DNA from: JBHHYR01 sp046757585
GTDB taxonomy: Bacteria; Desulfobacterota; Binatia; HRBIN30
Assembly: GCA_046757585.1 (NCBI GenBank)
Contig: JBHHYR010000045.1
Coordinates: forward strand, 1 to 22,205
Direction: 5' to 3'
Length of the DNA stretch: 22,205 bases
The notes under the pieces were generated by a model. It was not told where the DNA came from and ran no database searches. It saw only the letters and a list, made by a program, of their open reading frames with translations. Below are positions 5,642 through 13,698 of this stretch, in pieces. Made by a program: the position numbers and the translations under genes. Numbering within the stretch: the stretch's first letter is position 1; every line of letters starts with the position of its first letter.

Positions 5642-8437
5642 TCACGGGACGTACCGGACCTTGCGCATCGCATGCGCAGCAACATCCGCTCGACTGATGT
5701 GATACTCGAACGTATCTCCGTTTATCCAGGCGGAGGTCAGGTCACCGTAATGGATCGACGGGTTGATCCGGTGAAACCTTTCGGAGGCCGTACCGCCTGG
5801 GTTGCCGTTGTTGCCGCCCGGCAAGGTGTTCACGGCGCGGATACCGGCGGGGTCCAGCACCGCCACGAACCGTTCGGAAGGGCCGTTGGAGAATGTGAAA
5901 TCGTTCGCATTGAGGCTGTAGTTGGCTGGATTGACCGTAAAGCGTGCCCCCACCGCGGCAAACGGCCCCAGATCGAAGATCCCAATGCCCGCCTGGCCGA
6001 TGAAATGTTGCAGCCGGACCCGATGAATGATGCCCCACAACCAGGTGTCTGGATCCGCTGACGAAAACTTGCTGCGCAGAAAGGCCAGGCCGTCACGCAG
6101 TGCTGCGAGGAGGACCTCGTCTTGCGTTTCGACCTCGGGAGTCTCCTGCCTGTCCCACAGCGTACTCTCACCGTTGGTACCCTTCGTGTAGACGCGAAAC
6201 CCCACGTCCGTTCGATCGATGTCTTCAAGGATATGCAACAGGGCCTTGGTTGCGTCCTGGCCACCCGGAGGTCGAATGCGGGTACCGGCAAAGTCGTCCG
6301 TAAACACCGCCGGGCCCAGCCGCGTTTCCCACGCTGCGAATATCGACGTCGCAACCGCATCGCTCCGTTCTTCCGCCGTTACTGGCGCTGACCGCGGGGC
6401 CACGTCGTCTCGGATCAGGGGGGCGCAGCAATCATGTGCATCGATCCCCGAAGCGGTGTCGTATGCCGCTGAGCCCGGCTTCGCTTCGCCCCAGGCACGC
6501 AGCCGATTCAGTGCCTCACCCATCTCGGCCGTCATCAGATCTGGCCGAGCCTCAGCGGCCCTGAACAGAAACGGCAGCAGCCGCGCGGCCTCCTTGCTGG
6601 CATGATCGTACTGGTAGCGCGCCATGTCATCGAGGTTGAGCTTTGCTCCCTTGGGACGCACGTTAGTACGATTCGACAGCAGCTCTTGAATGCGTTCCTC
6701 GCGCAGGCCCAAATCGTAGCTGAAGGCCAAATAGACCGGGTCGTTCAAGGGGTCATTGTCGAGCGTGTTGCCGATCTGATCGTTGTTGGCGGTCGCCAGA
6801 AATCCTTGCGGTGGGTTGGTCGCCTGCGGAATACGGTCTTCAGGCAGCCACAAGGTATCGCCGGCATCATCTACCAACCATTCGGCTTCCCCAGTACCGG
6901 GAAGTGGGAGATACGGCACCGTACCGGTGGGGCGCTGCGGGATCAGGACCCGTGGAAAGTAAGCAATATCTCCGTTGACGTCTGCCCACACCCAGTTCTG
7001 TGCACCGACCGCGAAGTTGCGCAGCGCCGCCCGGAATTCGCTCACGTTGCGTGCCCGATTCAGGTCCAGGAGAAACCGCGCGTCGTTGCTGATCTCGTGC
7101 CCGGTCCAGCGGAAGCTCATCCCGGTTGCGGCCAGGCCCACCACGTCATCCCGCAAGTTCGGGTCGGGGACCATTGGCCCGTGGTGGGGAACCACCTCGA
7201 TGACCTCGATGACAGGTTCGCTGTCTTTTACCTGGAAGGTCTCCTCGACGCGGAGGACCGGTACTTGCCGCCCGTTGAACAACACGGTGCGCGGTGAGTT
7301 CGGGTAGTCGGGGGGCGTGGTCACTTCCTCGACATAGACGTCCGTCACATCGAAATTCGCCACGGTTGCTCCCCAGGCACCAAAGTCATTGTGGCCGAGG
7401 ATGACACCGGGCAAGCCAGGAAATATCACACCATTGGCGCGCCCGTCCGGGCCCGCATCTAGCTGAATCATGTGCCAGATCGGCGGGTTGAACAGCTGCA
7501 GGTGTGGGTCATTAGCCAGCATGGCGTGTCCGTTGGCTGACAGGGCCGGCGAGACAACCCAGTTGTTGCTGCCCAGCCCTTTATCCATGCTGCCAAGGGG
7601 GTAAGTGTGGCGCAGGGCGGCGAGCGCCTCGCAGACTGCGTCGAGCGTCTCTATCGATGGCAGACGCGGTGGTACCAGCACTGTGAAAACGTGGCCCACC
7701 GATCGCGCTTGCCGGACCGGGAGCACCGTCGCGTTCGTGGCGGGTGCAGAACGAAAGACGTCCCGGACGATCGCATCCGGCAAGGAAGCCACGATCCGGG
7801 CGCGTTCCATTTCCTGATCCAAGGTTTGCGAGAGCTGCCAGGCCTGCAAGCGGCCGATCGCCACCGTGTCCTGCGGCCGCCATGGAGCCAGATCTTCAGC
7901 CGTACGGTCAATGATGATCCCAAGTTCATATTCGGGTGGTAAGGTGGCACCGTTGCGCCCCGCGCGCAGATCCCCGAGCCACGCATTGATCCCCGCTGTG
8001 TACGCCCTCTCAATCCGGGCTAGCTCCGGATCGACCTCCTGGACGTATTTCCATAGCACCTCCTCGAGGCGCAGTCCCTCACGCGTGGTGAACACTGTGC
8101 GCATTGCCACATCGGTGGAAAGCGACAGCTTCCCGAACACTTCACTCAATCGCCCCTCTGCAAGCCGGCGAAACACGTCCATCTCCCAGAATCGCGCCGC
8201 GGCGGTAATGTATCCTTGTACGAACACCGCTGATTCAAGATCGGAAGCAAACACGTGCGGGACACCGAGTTCATCGACGATCACATCCGCCGTTGCCGGG
8301 AGGCTGGGCAACTCTATTGTTTCGTTGACTGGCACTTGTTCGACGGGATTCGCCGCCGGTCCGCCGCCCCCACACGCGCTGAAAGCGATGGCGAGTACGG
8401 CGATACCAGACTTCAGTGCACGCCGGGTCGTTTGCAC
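5642..8437 (-). CDS. Penicillin acylase (Ntn-hydrolase) family lipoprotein
   Basis: A 931-residue protein. I set the start at GTG 8437 because GGAGGA sits at 8443-8448, five bases upstream, and because the signal peptide then begins immediately (VQTTRRALKSG, hydrophobic core). A lipobox-like FSAC with Cys22 followed by GGGG suggests a lipoprotein of the inner or outer membrane. The family N-terminal motif (VIVDELGVPHVFASDLESAVFVQGYITAAARFW) follows, as the alpha-subunit part. The self-processing site is GLG|SNNWVVSP, with nucleophile Ser290 heading the beta chain. Then come the HAMLANDPHL and AWGATVANFDVTDVYVEE blocks. Such enzymes are made as one chain, cut autocatalytically, and hydrolyse amide bonds of acylated substrates such as penicillins or acyl-homoserine lactones. 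The substrate cannot be told from sequence alone. It converges with the preceding CGS-like gene across 43 bases, with no clear terminator. Confidence 0.93.
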   Translation of the reverse strand: MQTTRRALKSGIAVLAIAFSACGGGGPAANPVEQVPVNETIELPSLPATADVIVDELGVPHVFASDLESAVFVQGYITAAARFWEMDVFRRLAEGRLSEVFGKLSLSTDVAMRTVFTTREGLRLEEVLWKYVQEVDPELARIERAYTAGINAWLGDLRAGRNGATLPPEYELGIIIDRTAEDLAPWRPQDTVAIGRLQAWQLSQTLDQEMERARIVASLPDAIVRDVFRSAPATNATVLPVRQARSVGHVFTVLVPPRLPSIETLDAVCEALAALRHTYPLGSMDKGLGSNNWVVSPALSANGHAMLANDPHLQLFNPPIWHMIQLDAGPDGRANGVIFPGLPGVILGHNDFGAWGATVANFDVTDVYVEEVTTPPDYPNSPRTVLFNGRQVPVLRVEETFQVKDSEPVIEVIEVVPHHGPMVPDPNLRDDVVGLAATGMSFRWTGHEISNDARFLLDLNRARNVSEFRAALRNFAVGAQNWVWADVNGDIAYFPRVLIPQRPTGTVPYLPLPGTGEAEWLVDDAGDTLWLPEDRIPQATNPPQGFLATANNDQIGNTLDNDPLNDPVYLAFSYDLGLREERIQELLSNRTNVRPKGAKLNLDDMARYQYDHASKEAARLLPFLFRAAEARPDLMTAEMGEALNRLRAWGEAKPGSAAYDTASGIDAHDCCAPLIRDDVAPRSAPVTAEERSDAVATSIFAAWETRLGPAVFTDDFAGTRIRPPGGQDATKALLHILEDIDRTDVGFRVYTKGTNGESTLWDRQETPEVETQDEVLLAALRDGLAFLRSKFSSADPDTWLWGIIHRVRLQHFIGQAGIGIFDLGPFAAVGARFTVNPANYSLNANDFTFSNGPSERFVAVLDPAGIRAVNTLPGGNNGNPGGTASERFHRINPSIHYGDLTSAWINGDTFEYHISRADVAAHAMRKVRYVP

Positions 8438-8607
8438 GGAACTCCTCCCGCGGGCGCTTGACCACAATCACGTGGCCTTGCTCCGCCGATCTGTCTCGAC
8501 TGCTTCGATGCATATGCACAAGGCACTGGCGTGTGTCAATCTACACAGCAAAGACTGCGGCCGGGGGGTGTCCCGTCGCCGAGCGCTTTGATAAAGGCCA
8601 CCAGCAC
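8438..8607. promoter_or_regulatory. Divergent intergenic region with a 10-bp palindrome
   Basis: About 170 bases between the divergent acylase and dockerin genes, so both promoters must be here. The palindrome TGCATATGCA lies at 8509-8518 and is the only clear symmetric site. It could be an operator, but a 10-bp palindrome may occur by chance. I see no convincing sigma-70 pair. Confidence 0.3.
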
Positions 8608-10818
8608 ATGCTGTGGCCCTTGGGATCTTGGACACGACCCGCCCCCTGTCGCGGCTTGGGCGGCGCTTTGGCTCTAGCCGTCCTGGCGATCGCATGGCCA
8701 GCGGGACTCTTTGCTCTCGATGTCCTGCGTCCAGCTTTGGCCCCCGCCGTGGCGCCGGTGAGGGCGCGCCCTGTCGGCGCTTCGTTAAGCCCGGATGAGC
8801 TGTACCGCCTCGAGCGCCTCTTGCCGTCGCGCTACACGAGCAACTTTAGCCGCCGCAAGATGCAAATCCATGCTCGAGCCGGGGGAGTCGTTCTTGGAAG
8901 CCCACGGCAGCGCTCGCCCACTGCGAGCCTACTAACCTCCACGTTTCTCACTCTGCCCAGCCTGCTGCTTGCTGCCGATTTTCCGGGGATCGACTTCGAC
9001 AACCTGATACCGCCGAATCCCGCCATCGCAGCCGGCCCGGAGCACCTCCTGGCGATCACCAACGGCACCGTCGCAGTATTTGCGAAGGACGGCACCCCGT
9101 TGTCACAAGAAACGCTGCAAGGCTTTTTTGCGCCAGTGGCAGTGGCAACGGACTTCCTGACCGATCCCCGTGCGCTCTTCGATTCGGGCCATTTTTTCGT
9201 CAGCGTCGCGTCGCGGCGGAGCACGCCCTTCGCGGCATTCTTCCTCCTTGCTGTTTCTGCGACATCGGACCCAACGGCGGACTGGAACTTCTACGCCTTG
9301 GACGCTGCCACCGACAACGCGACGCCCACGATGAATTTTGCGGATCTGCCGTCGCTCGGCGTCGATGACAACGCGATTTACCTAACCGCCAACATGTTCG
9401 ATGCCGAGACGTTCAGGTTTCGAGGTGCCAAGATCCGTGTTGTCCGGAAGGCGCAGCTGCTCGGTGGCGCCCCGGCAACGTTCTTCGACTTTACAGGCCT
9501 GCGCATAGACGGCACCCTCATCGATAGTCTGCAGCCAGCTCAGAGTATCGGATCGACCCTTGCGGGGTATCTCTTGAGCACGCGATTTCCGGGGTCATGC
9601 GCCATTACCGTCTGGCGGGTCACCAACCCTCCCAACGCGCTGCCGAGACTGGACCACAAGAACCTCTTCGTGGGGGGCGACTGCGGTGTGCCTCCAAACG
9701 CCGCCCAACTCGACGCTACGACGCGCATAGAGACCGGCGGGCCGCGCGTGATCAACGCCGTGTGGCAGAGTGGATCGCTGTGGGGCGCGGCAGCCGTGGC
9801 GCACGATTGGGGCAGCGGTGTAGTGTCCACAATCCGTCTGTTCCAGATCAAGACCAACGGGTTTCCCGCAGTCCGGATCACACAGGATTTCCTTCAAGGG
9901 GCGGACGGGATCGACGTGTTCTATCCGGTGGTCGCAGTGGACAATGGTGGCAACGCCGTGCTCGTGTTCAATCGCTCCAGCCCCTTGGAACATGTCTCTG
10001 CCCGTTTTGCGGGGCAGCCGGCAGCCGCCCCCCGCAACATCCCTCTGCCCACCCACGTGCTGCGAGCCGGCGCTGGGCCCTACGTGCTCCTCGACTCCGC
10101 ACAGAGAAACCGTTGGGGGGACTACAACGGCGCTAGCGTGGATCCCGTCATGGACAAGTTCTGGGTGATCGGAGAGTATGCCCAGGCACCGGCCGACCGC
10201 TGGGGCACCTGGATTGGTGGCTTGGCCTTCGACCTCCCAACTCGCACGCCAACCCCCACGCCAACAGGTACGATCACGCCGACCCGGACCCCGACCGGGA
10301 CGGCAACACCGACTCCGACGGTGACACCGACTCCAACACTCACCGCGACGCCCAGCATCACGCCGACGCCCAGCATCACGCCGACGCCCTCGGTGACTCC
10401 AACCGCTACGCCCACTCGAACCAGCACGCCGACAGCGACGGTCTCGCCTACGGCCTCGGCGACCCCCACAGCGTCCGACACTCCAACACCCACTGCCAGC
10501 GCAACCACAACACCGACGGAAACCGCCTCATTGCCGCCGAGCGCCACCAGTACCGCGACGCCAACGCCCACGACAACGCTCACCCGGACGCCTAGCCCCA
10601 CACCCAGCATCACGGCGACCGCCACGCCGACGCGGAGCCCGACACCCCTGGTGGGCGACGTGAACCGGGACGGGCGCGTCGACCTCGCGGATCTGGCGGC
10701 AGCGATCGAACGACTATTTCTGCGTACCGATACGCCACCCGGCGCGAACGCAGATACAAACGCCGATGGCCGCGTCACAGCGGCCGACGTCACGCGTGTT
10801 GTTCAGCGTATCCAGTGA
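8608..10818 (+). CDS. Secreted protein with Thr/Pro-rich linker and C-terminal dockerin-like domain
   Basis: About 736 residues. The start at 8608 (MLWPLGSWTRP) gives a conventional signal peptide, with hydrophobic ALALAVLAIAWPAGLFALD; only a weak AAAGG is upstream, and the frame remains open for 64 codons before, so the start is likely, not certain. Residues about 100-540 are beta-rich and read like secreted repeat proteins of propeller type (PPNPAIAAGPEHLLAITNG, DPRALFDSGHFFVSVAS); no catalytic site is recognised. Residues about 546-680 are a Thr/Pro/Ala linker with TPTPT and TPSITP repeats. Residues about 682-736 have two dockerin type I Ca2+-loops (GDVNRDGRVDLADL and ADTNADGRVTAADV). Dockerins bind cohesins, but no cohesin is visible here, so the partner is unknown. 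An amidohydrolase gene follows after 154 bases. Confidence 0.8.
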   Translation: MLWPLGSWTRPAPCRGLGGALALAVLAIAWPAGLFALDVLRPALAPAVAPVRARPVGASLSPDELYRLERLLPSRYTSNFSRRKMQIHARAGGVVLGSPRQRSPTASLLTSTFLTLPSLLLAADFPGIDFDNLIPPNPAIAAGPEHLLAITNGTVAVFAKDGTPLSQETLQGFFAPVAVATDFLTDPRALFDSGHFFVSVASRRSTPFAAFFLLAVSATSDPTADWNFYALDAATDNATPTMNFADLPSLGVDDNAIYLTANMFDAETFRFRGAKIRVVRKAQLLGGAPATFFDFTGLRIDGTLIDSLQPAQSIGSTLAGYLLSTRFPGSCAITVWRVTNPPNALPRLDHKNLFVGGDCGVPPNAAQLDATTRIETGGPRVINAVWQSGSLWGAAAVAHDWGSGVVSTIRLFQIKTNGFPAVRITQDFLQGADGIDVFYPVVAVDNGGNAVLVFNRSSPLEHVSARFAGQPAAAPRNIPLPTHVLRAGAGPYVLLDSAQRNRWGDYNGASVDPVMDKFWVIGEYAQAPADRWGTWIGGLAFDLPTRTPTPTPTGTITPTRTPTGTATPTPTVTPTPTLTATPSITPTPSITPTPSVTPTATPTRTSTPTATVSPTASATPTASDTPTPTASATTTPTETASLPPSATSTATPTPTTTLTRTPSPTPSITATATPTRSPTPLVGDVNRDGRVDLADLAAAIERLFLRTDTPPGANADTNADGRVTAADVTRVVQRIQ
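10240..10650 (+). repeat. Thr/Pro-coding repeat tract with a perfect 18-bp tandem duplication
   Basis: Low-complexity DNA encoding the TPTPT linker. The 18-base unit ACGCCCAGCATCACGCCG occurs twice back to back at 10348-10365 and 10366-10383, coding TPSITP twice. Imperfect copies surround it. Such tracts change length easily by slippage. On the other strand the tract gives a long Val/Gly frame that is an artefact. Confidence 0.85.
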
Positions 10819-10915
10819 TGGGCCTGCCGCGGTGCCGAAGGCGCGTTCGTTCCGGTTCCGCTGCCCATCTCCGGTGTCGAACGGCGATCCTCCGCGGTGC
10901 CCCCCCAACCAATCG

Positions 10916-10945
10916 TTGACACGGCCTTCATGGCTGTCCTATGCA
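10916..10945 (+). promoter_or_regulatory. Weak candidate promoter for the amidohydrolase gene
   Basis: TTGACA at 10916-10921 is a perfect -35 consensus. After 18 bases comes TATGCA (10940-10945), matching only three of six -10 positions. It is 28 bases before the start at 10973, a plausible place. The organism's sigma factors are unknown, so this is weak support. Confidence 0.25.
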
Positions 10946-10972
10946 TCATGCGCGGACGGATCACGGAGGACC

Positions 10973-11800
10973 ATGGCAGACGACGCTGCAATCCAGGCCA
11001 TCGATTGCTGGGTGAACCCCTTCACCCCTGAGCACGCCCGCACGGAGCAGCCCGAGTTCCTCGTGCGCGTCGCCAGCGAGTACTTTCACCGAGAGAAGGA
11101 GTTGGCGCGCGGAACTCCACTCGACGAGATGGTCCAGATGATGGAGGTTGCCGGTGTCGAGGGCGGCATCTTGACTATCAACGCGGCTGATCCGAAGTCG
11201 TTTGCCAGCATCGCGGCGCAGTATCCGGGCCGCTTCCTGCTGTCAGCGGTCGTCGACCCCACGCAAGGCATGGAGGCGGTACGCACGATCGAGCGCGTGG
11301 TGAAGGAGTACGACGTGCGCCTCATCCGGCTGGTGCCGTTCTTGTTCAATCGACCACCGAACGATAAGGTTTGTTACCCGATTTATACGAAGTGCATTGA
11401 GCTTGGCGTTGCCGTCTCCGTCAACACCGGCATTCCTGGGCCGCCGATGCCAGCAGAACCGCAACGACCGCTCTACCTCGACGAGGTGTGTCTCTTCTAT
11501 CCTGACCTCGTGCTGATCATGGCCCACGGCGCTGACCCGTGGTGGGGTGAAGCCATCCGCCTGCTGCTCAAGTACCCCAACCTCTACATGATGACATCGG
11601 CATATTTGCCCAAGTACCTGCCGCCTGAGCTGCTGCACTTCATGAACACGCGCGGGCAGGACAAAGTCATGTTCGCCACCGATTTTCCGTTTCTCCCCTT
11701 CGATCGGGCCATTGACACCGCAAAGGCCCTACCCTTTCGCCCCGGCGTCCTGCGCAAGTATCTTCGCACGAACGCACGGCGCGTGTTCAAGTGGGCATAG
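10973..11800 (+). CDS. Amidohydrolase-2 family protein with atypical N-terminal metal site
   Basis: A 275-residue protein starting at ATG 10973, with GGAGG five bases before it (10965-10969 area). The longer frame back to 10766 overlaps the upstream dockerin gene and has no Shine-Dalgarno support. The fold is the amidohydrolase-2 (ACMSD-like) TIM barrel: VRLIRLVPFLFN, a strand at LVLIMAHGADPWW (conserved His), and a C-terminal FATDFPFLP with the family Asp. The usual early DxHxH metal motif is missing; the protein starts AIDCWVNPFTPEH instead. It may therefore bind metal differently or be a hydrolase/hydratase with a shifted site. Relatives act on aromatic or beta-keto acid ring-fission products. 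Specific reaction unknown. It ends about 130 bases before a convergent ABC operon. Confidence 0.8.
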   Translation: MADDAAIQAIDCWVNPFTPEHARTEQPEFLVRVASEYFHREKELARGTPLDEMVQMMEVAGVEGGILTINAADPKSFASIAAQYPGRFLLSAVVDPTQGMEAVRTIERVVKEYDVRLIRLVPFLFNRPPNDKVCYPIYTKCIELGVAVSVNTGIPGPPMPAEPQRPLYLDEVCLFYPDLVLIMAHGADPWWGEAIRLLLKYPNLYMMTSAYLPKYLPPELLHFMNTRGQDKVMFATDFPFLPFDRAIDTAKALPFRPGVLRKYLRTNARRVFKWA

Positions 11801-11842
11801 CTGCTTACAGCGGCGTGGCAGGCTCTTTTGCCGAGCGGGTTT

Positions 11843-11870
11843 CCCGGCGGCCTGCCTTGCGCCCGCCGGG
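11843..11870. terminator. GC-rich hairpin between convergent genes, possible bidirectional terminator
   Basis: CCCGGCGG (11843-11850) pairs perfectly with CCGCCGGG (11863-11870) around a 12-base loop. It lies 42 bases past the amidohydrolase stop and 60 bases past the end of the converging permease. No T-tract follows on either strand, so intrinsic termination is uncertain. Nearby CCTTGC (11855-11860) and GCAAGG (11886-11891) could form a competing stem. Confidence 0.35.
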
Positions 11871-11930
11871 GACCCCAGCAGGGGGGCAAGGCCGTAGGCG
11901 TGAGCCTTCCGACGCTGCAGACTCGCGTTC

Positions 11931-13025
11931 TCAGATCTCCGCATACCGGAAGAGGCGCCGTCCGATACCGAAGGACACCACGCCGTAGGTAACGAGAAAC
12001 AGGAGCTTCGGGGTGACCTCGAGCAGGCCTTTGTCACGTAGCATAACGTCGTGGATGGCGAACATCGACCACGTGGTCATCACCCCCTGTGCCGCGGTCT
12101 GCATCCACTTGGGCTGTTCGTAAAACGGCCACCAGCAGCCGCCAAGCGCGGCGAGGATAAAGACGGCCGACAGGCCGACGGGAATGATCTGTTCACGCGT
12201 GCGTGCTACGGCGGCGATGATGACGCTGAAACACGCCATGGAAAATACGATCGCGGTCGCCACCAGAAACAGGGTGATGGGAGAATGACCAAGCGCGAGC
12301 CCGTAGGTGAAATGACCGAACAGCAACAAGATCAGCAGCTGCGCTGTGCCGATGATCAGGCGCGCGAGCAGTTTTCCGCCAAGGACCGCCGTCTGCGACA
12401 CGGGAGCCGTTGCCAGGCGTGCGCTTGTCCCCCAGGCTTCTTCGTCGCGCAGCCCGAATGAGACACTCAGAATGAGGTTGAGCAGTACAAACATCACACT
12501 GAAGCCGGGTACGTTCTGCTCCAAGGAAGTAAACTTCAGGCGCTTTCCGGTCAGGCTCCGTTCCTTGATCGTCAGTAGCTCTTCACTGAACGGATCGCCC
12601 AACGACGCCGCCTCACGGTCTGCGAGCAGCATGATGACCTTGATGGCCTGCAGTTCGGTCCACTGGGCTGGATCGGTCAACAGTTCGATGGTTGACGGTC
12701 TTTCGGTCAGGTAGCGTTTGCTCATTCCGCGGGGCAGCAGCAACAGCGCCGGCGCCTTGTTTTCAACCTTCACGAGCCGTTCCGCCGTGGCCCAATCCAC
12801 CTGGCGGACATCGAGATGCTCACGGAACACCTTAATCAGAGCGTTGGCGACCGGTCCCTGGTCTTCATTCACCACTGGGAACAGAATGCTCTGGCTCCCC
12901 GCTCCCGACTGCGTTTCGGCCACCACTAGAATGATTATCATCGGAACCAGGAGCAGGAACACGAGTGCGGAACGATCGCGGGTGATCAATCTCAGATCCT
13001 TCAGCATGACGCGCAGCAGCTTCAT
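11931..13025 (-). CDS. ABC-2 type transporter permease
   Basis: A 364-residue protein. The N-terminus is cytosolic and basic (MKLLRVMLKDLRLITRDRS), then one membrane helix (LVFLLLVPMIIILVV, about residues 21-37). A large extracytoplasmic domain (about 40-175) follows, then five or so helices (FVLLNLILSVSF; LIIGTAQLLILLLFGHFTYGLAL; LFLVATAIVFSMACFSVIIAAVA; IPVGLSAVFILAALGG; LFLVTYGVVSFGIG). This is the architecture of ABC-2/YhhJ-like exporters. It starts at 13025 in a 4-base ATGA overlap with the stop of the MlaC-family gene, so translation is coupled. With the ATPase further upstream it forms one transporter. By family such permeases move substrates out of the cytoplasm or inner leaflet. Substrate unknown. 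Confidence 0.9.
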   Translation of the reverse strand: MKLLRVMLKDLRLITRDRSALVFLLLVPMIIILVVAETQSGAGSQSILFPVVNEDQGPVANALIKVFREHLDVRQVDWATAERLVKVENKAPALLLLPRGMSKRYLTERPSTIELLTDPAQWTELQAIKVIMLLADREAASLGDPFSEELLTIKERSLTGKRLKFTSLEQNVPGFSVMFVLLNLILSVSFGLRDEEAWGTSARLATAPVSQTAVLGGKLLARLIIGTAQLLILLLFGHFTYGLALGHSPITLFLVATAIVFSMACFSVIIAAVARTREQIIPVGLSAVFILAALGGCWWPFYEQPKWMQTAAQGVMTTWSMFAIHDVMLRDKGLLEVTPKLLFLVTYGVVSFGIGRRLFRYAEI

Positions 13026-13621
13026 GGTACATCTGCTCCATCTGGGCCGCGAGGCCCGTACTTCCGCCGCATGCGGCGCAACAGACCGTCAACGGACGCC
13101 TTGGACAGCAGCCGGTCAATCTGCCGGCGAAAGTTCATCGTCAGGCTCAGGTCTTCAATCCTGACGTCCGTCGCCAGCCAGTGATCGTCTGCGGGACGCA
13201 GCTGGTAGGTGACGGCGAACTCATCGCGCGGCGTAATGATCTTCGTGTCCACGCGCGCCGTCTTTTTGAGCCGTTCTTCGCCCACGTATCCGAAATCAGG
13301 TTTATCAAACAGCAGGAGCTTCTGAACGTACGTACGCTGGAACAGCACGCCGAAGAGGGCGAGGAATTCCCGTTGCTGCACGCGCGTGAAGCGTGACGCG
13401 TTCTTGCCCAACGCAGCCTTGCCCATGTCATCGGTATCGAGAAAATCTTTCAGAAGAACCGAAAGTGCAGCGAGCTTGGCGTTGTGCGTCTGATCGCTCG
13501 CGACGATGGCGCGCGCCTGCTCCAGGATCGCATGGGTATATTCCAGGGGTGTGGTTGCCCACGCCGCCTCGACCCCCCAAAGCCAGGCGGCGCAAGCGCA
13601 GCACAGGGTCCTGAACAGCAA
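13022..13621 (-). CDS. MlaC/Ttg2D-family periplasmic lipid-carrier-like protein
   Basis: About 199 residues if started at TTG 13621, which gives a conventional signal peptide (LLFRTLCCACAAWLWGVEAAWATTP). The start is uncertain: no ATG or GTG with a good Shine-Dalgarno was found, and longer frames run into the ATPase gene. The mature part has the MlaC layout: TPLEYTHAILEQARAIV, then DTDDMGKAALGKNASRFTRVQQREFLALFGVLFQRTYVQKL, then VRIEDLSLTMNFRRQIDRLL. MlaC proteins and the related HpnM shuttle phospholipids or hopanoid-related lipids across the periplasm. The family normally pairs with the MlaE permease; here the partner is an ABC-2 permease instead. The stop overlaps the permease start (ATGA). 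Family fairly sure, start unsure. Confidence 0.8.
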   Translation of the reverse strand: MLFRTLCCACAAWLWGVEAAWATTPLEYTHAILEQARAIVASDQTHNAKLAALSVLLKDFLDTDDMGKAALGKNASRFTRVQQREFLALFGVLFQRTYVQKLLLFDKPDFGYVGEERLKKTARVDTKIITPRDEFAVTYQLRPADDHWLATDVRIEDLSLTMNFRRQIDRLLSKASVDGLLRRMRRKYGPRGPDGADVP

Positions 13622-13698
13622 GCGCTGCGCGGTGGCGCTGTGCCCCGCCGCGCGCGCGTGTCGGTACCCCTGGCTAGCTTCCCCTCGCCGGACCGCTG

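Noticed and set aside
8416..8607. 64-codon N-terminal extension of the dockerin protein
   Set aside because: It would overlap the acylase start region and precedes an obvious signal peptide, which must be N-terminal.
10122..10793. Val/Gly-rich 223-codon minus-strand frame
   Set aside because: It is the antisense of the Thr/Pro-coding repeat tract, which explains its odd composition.
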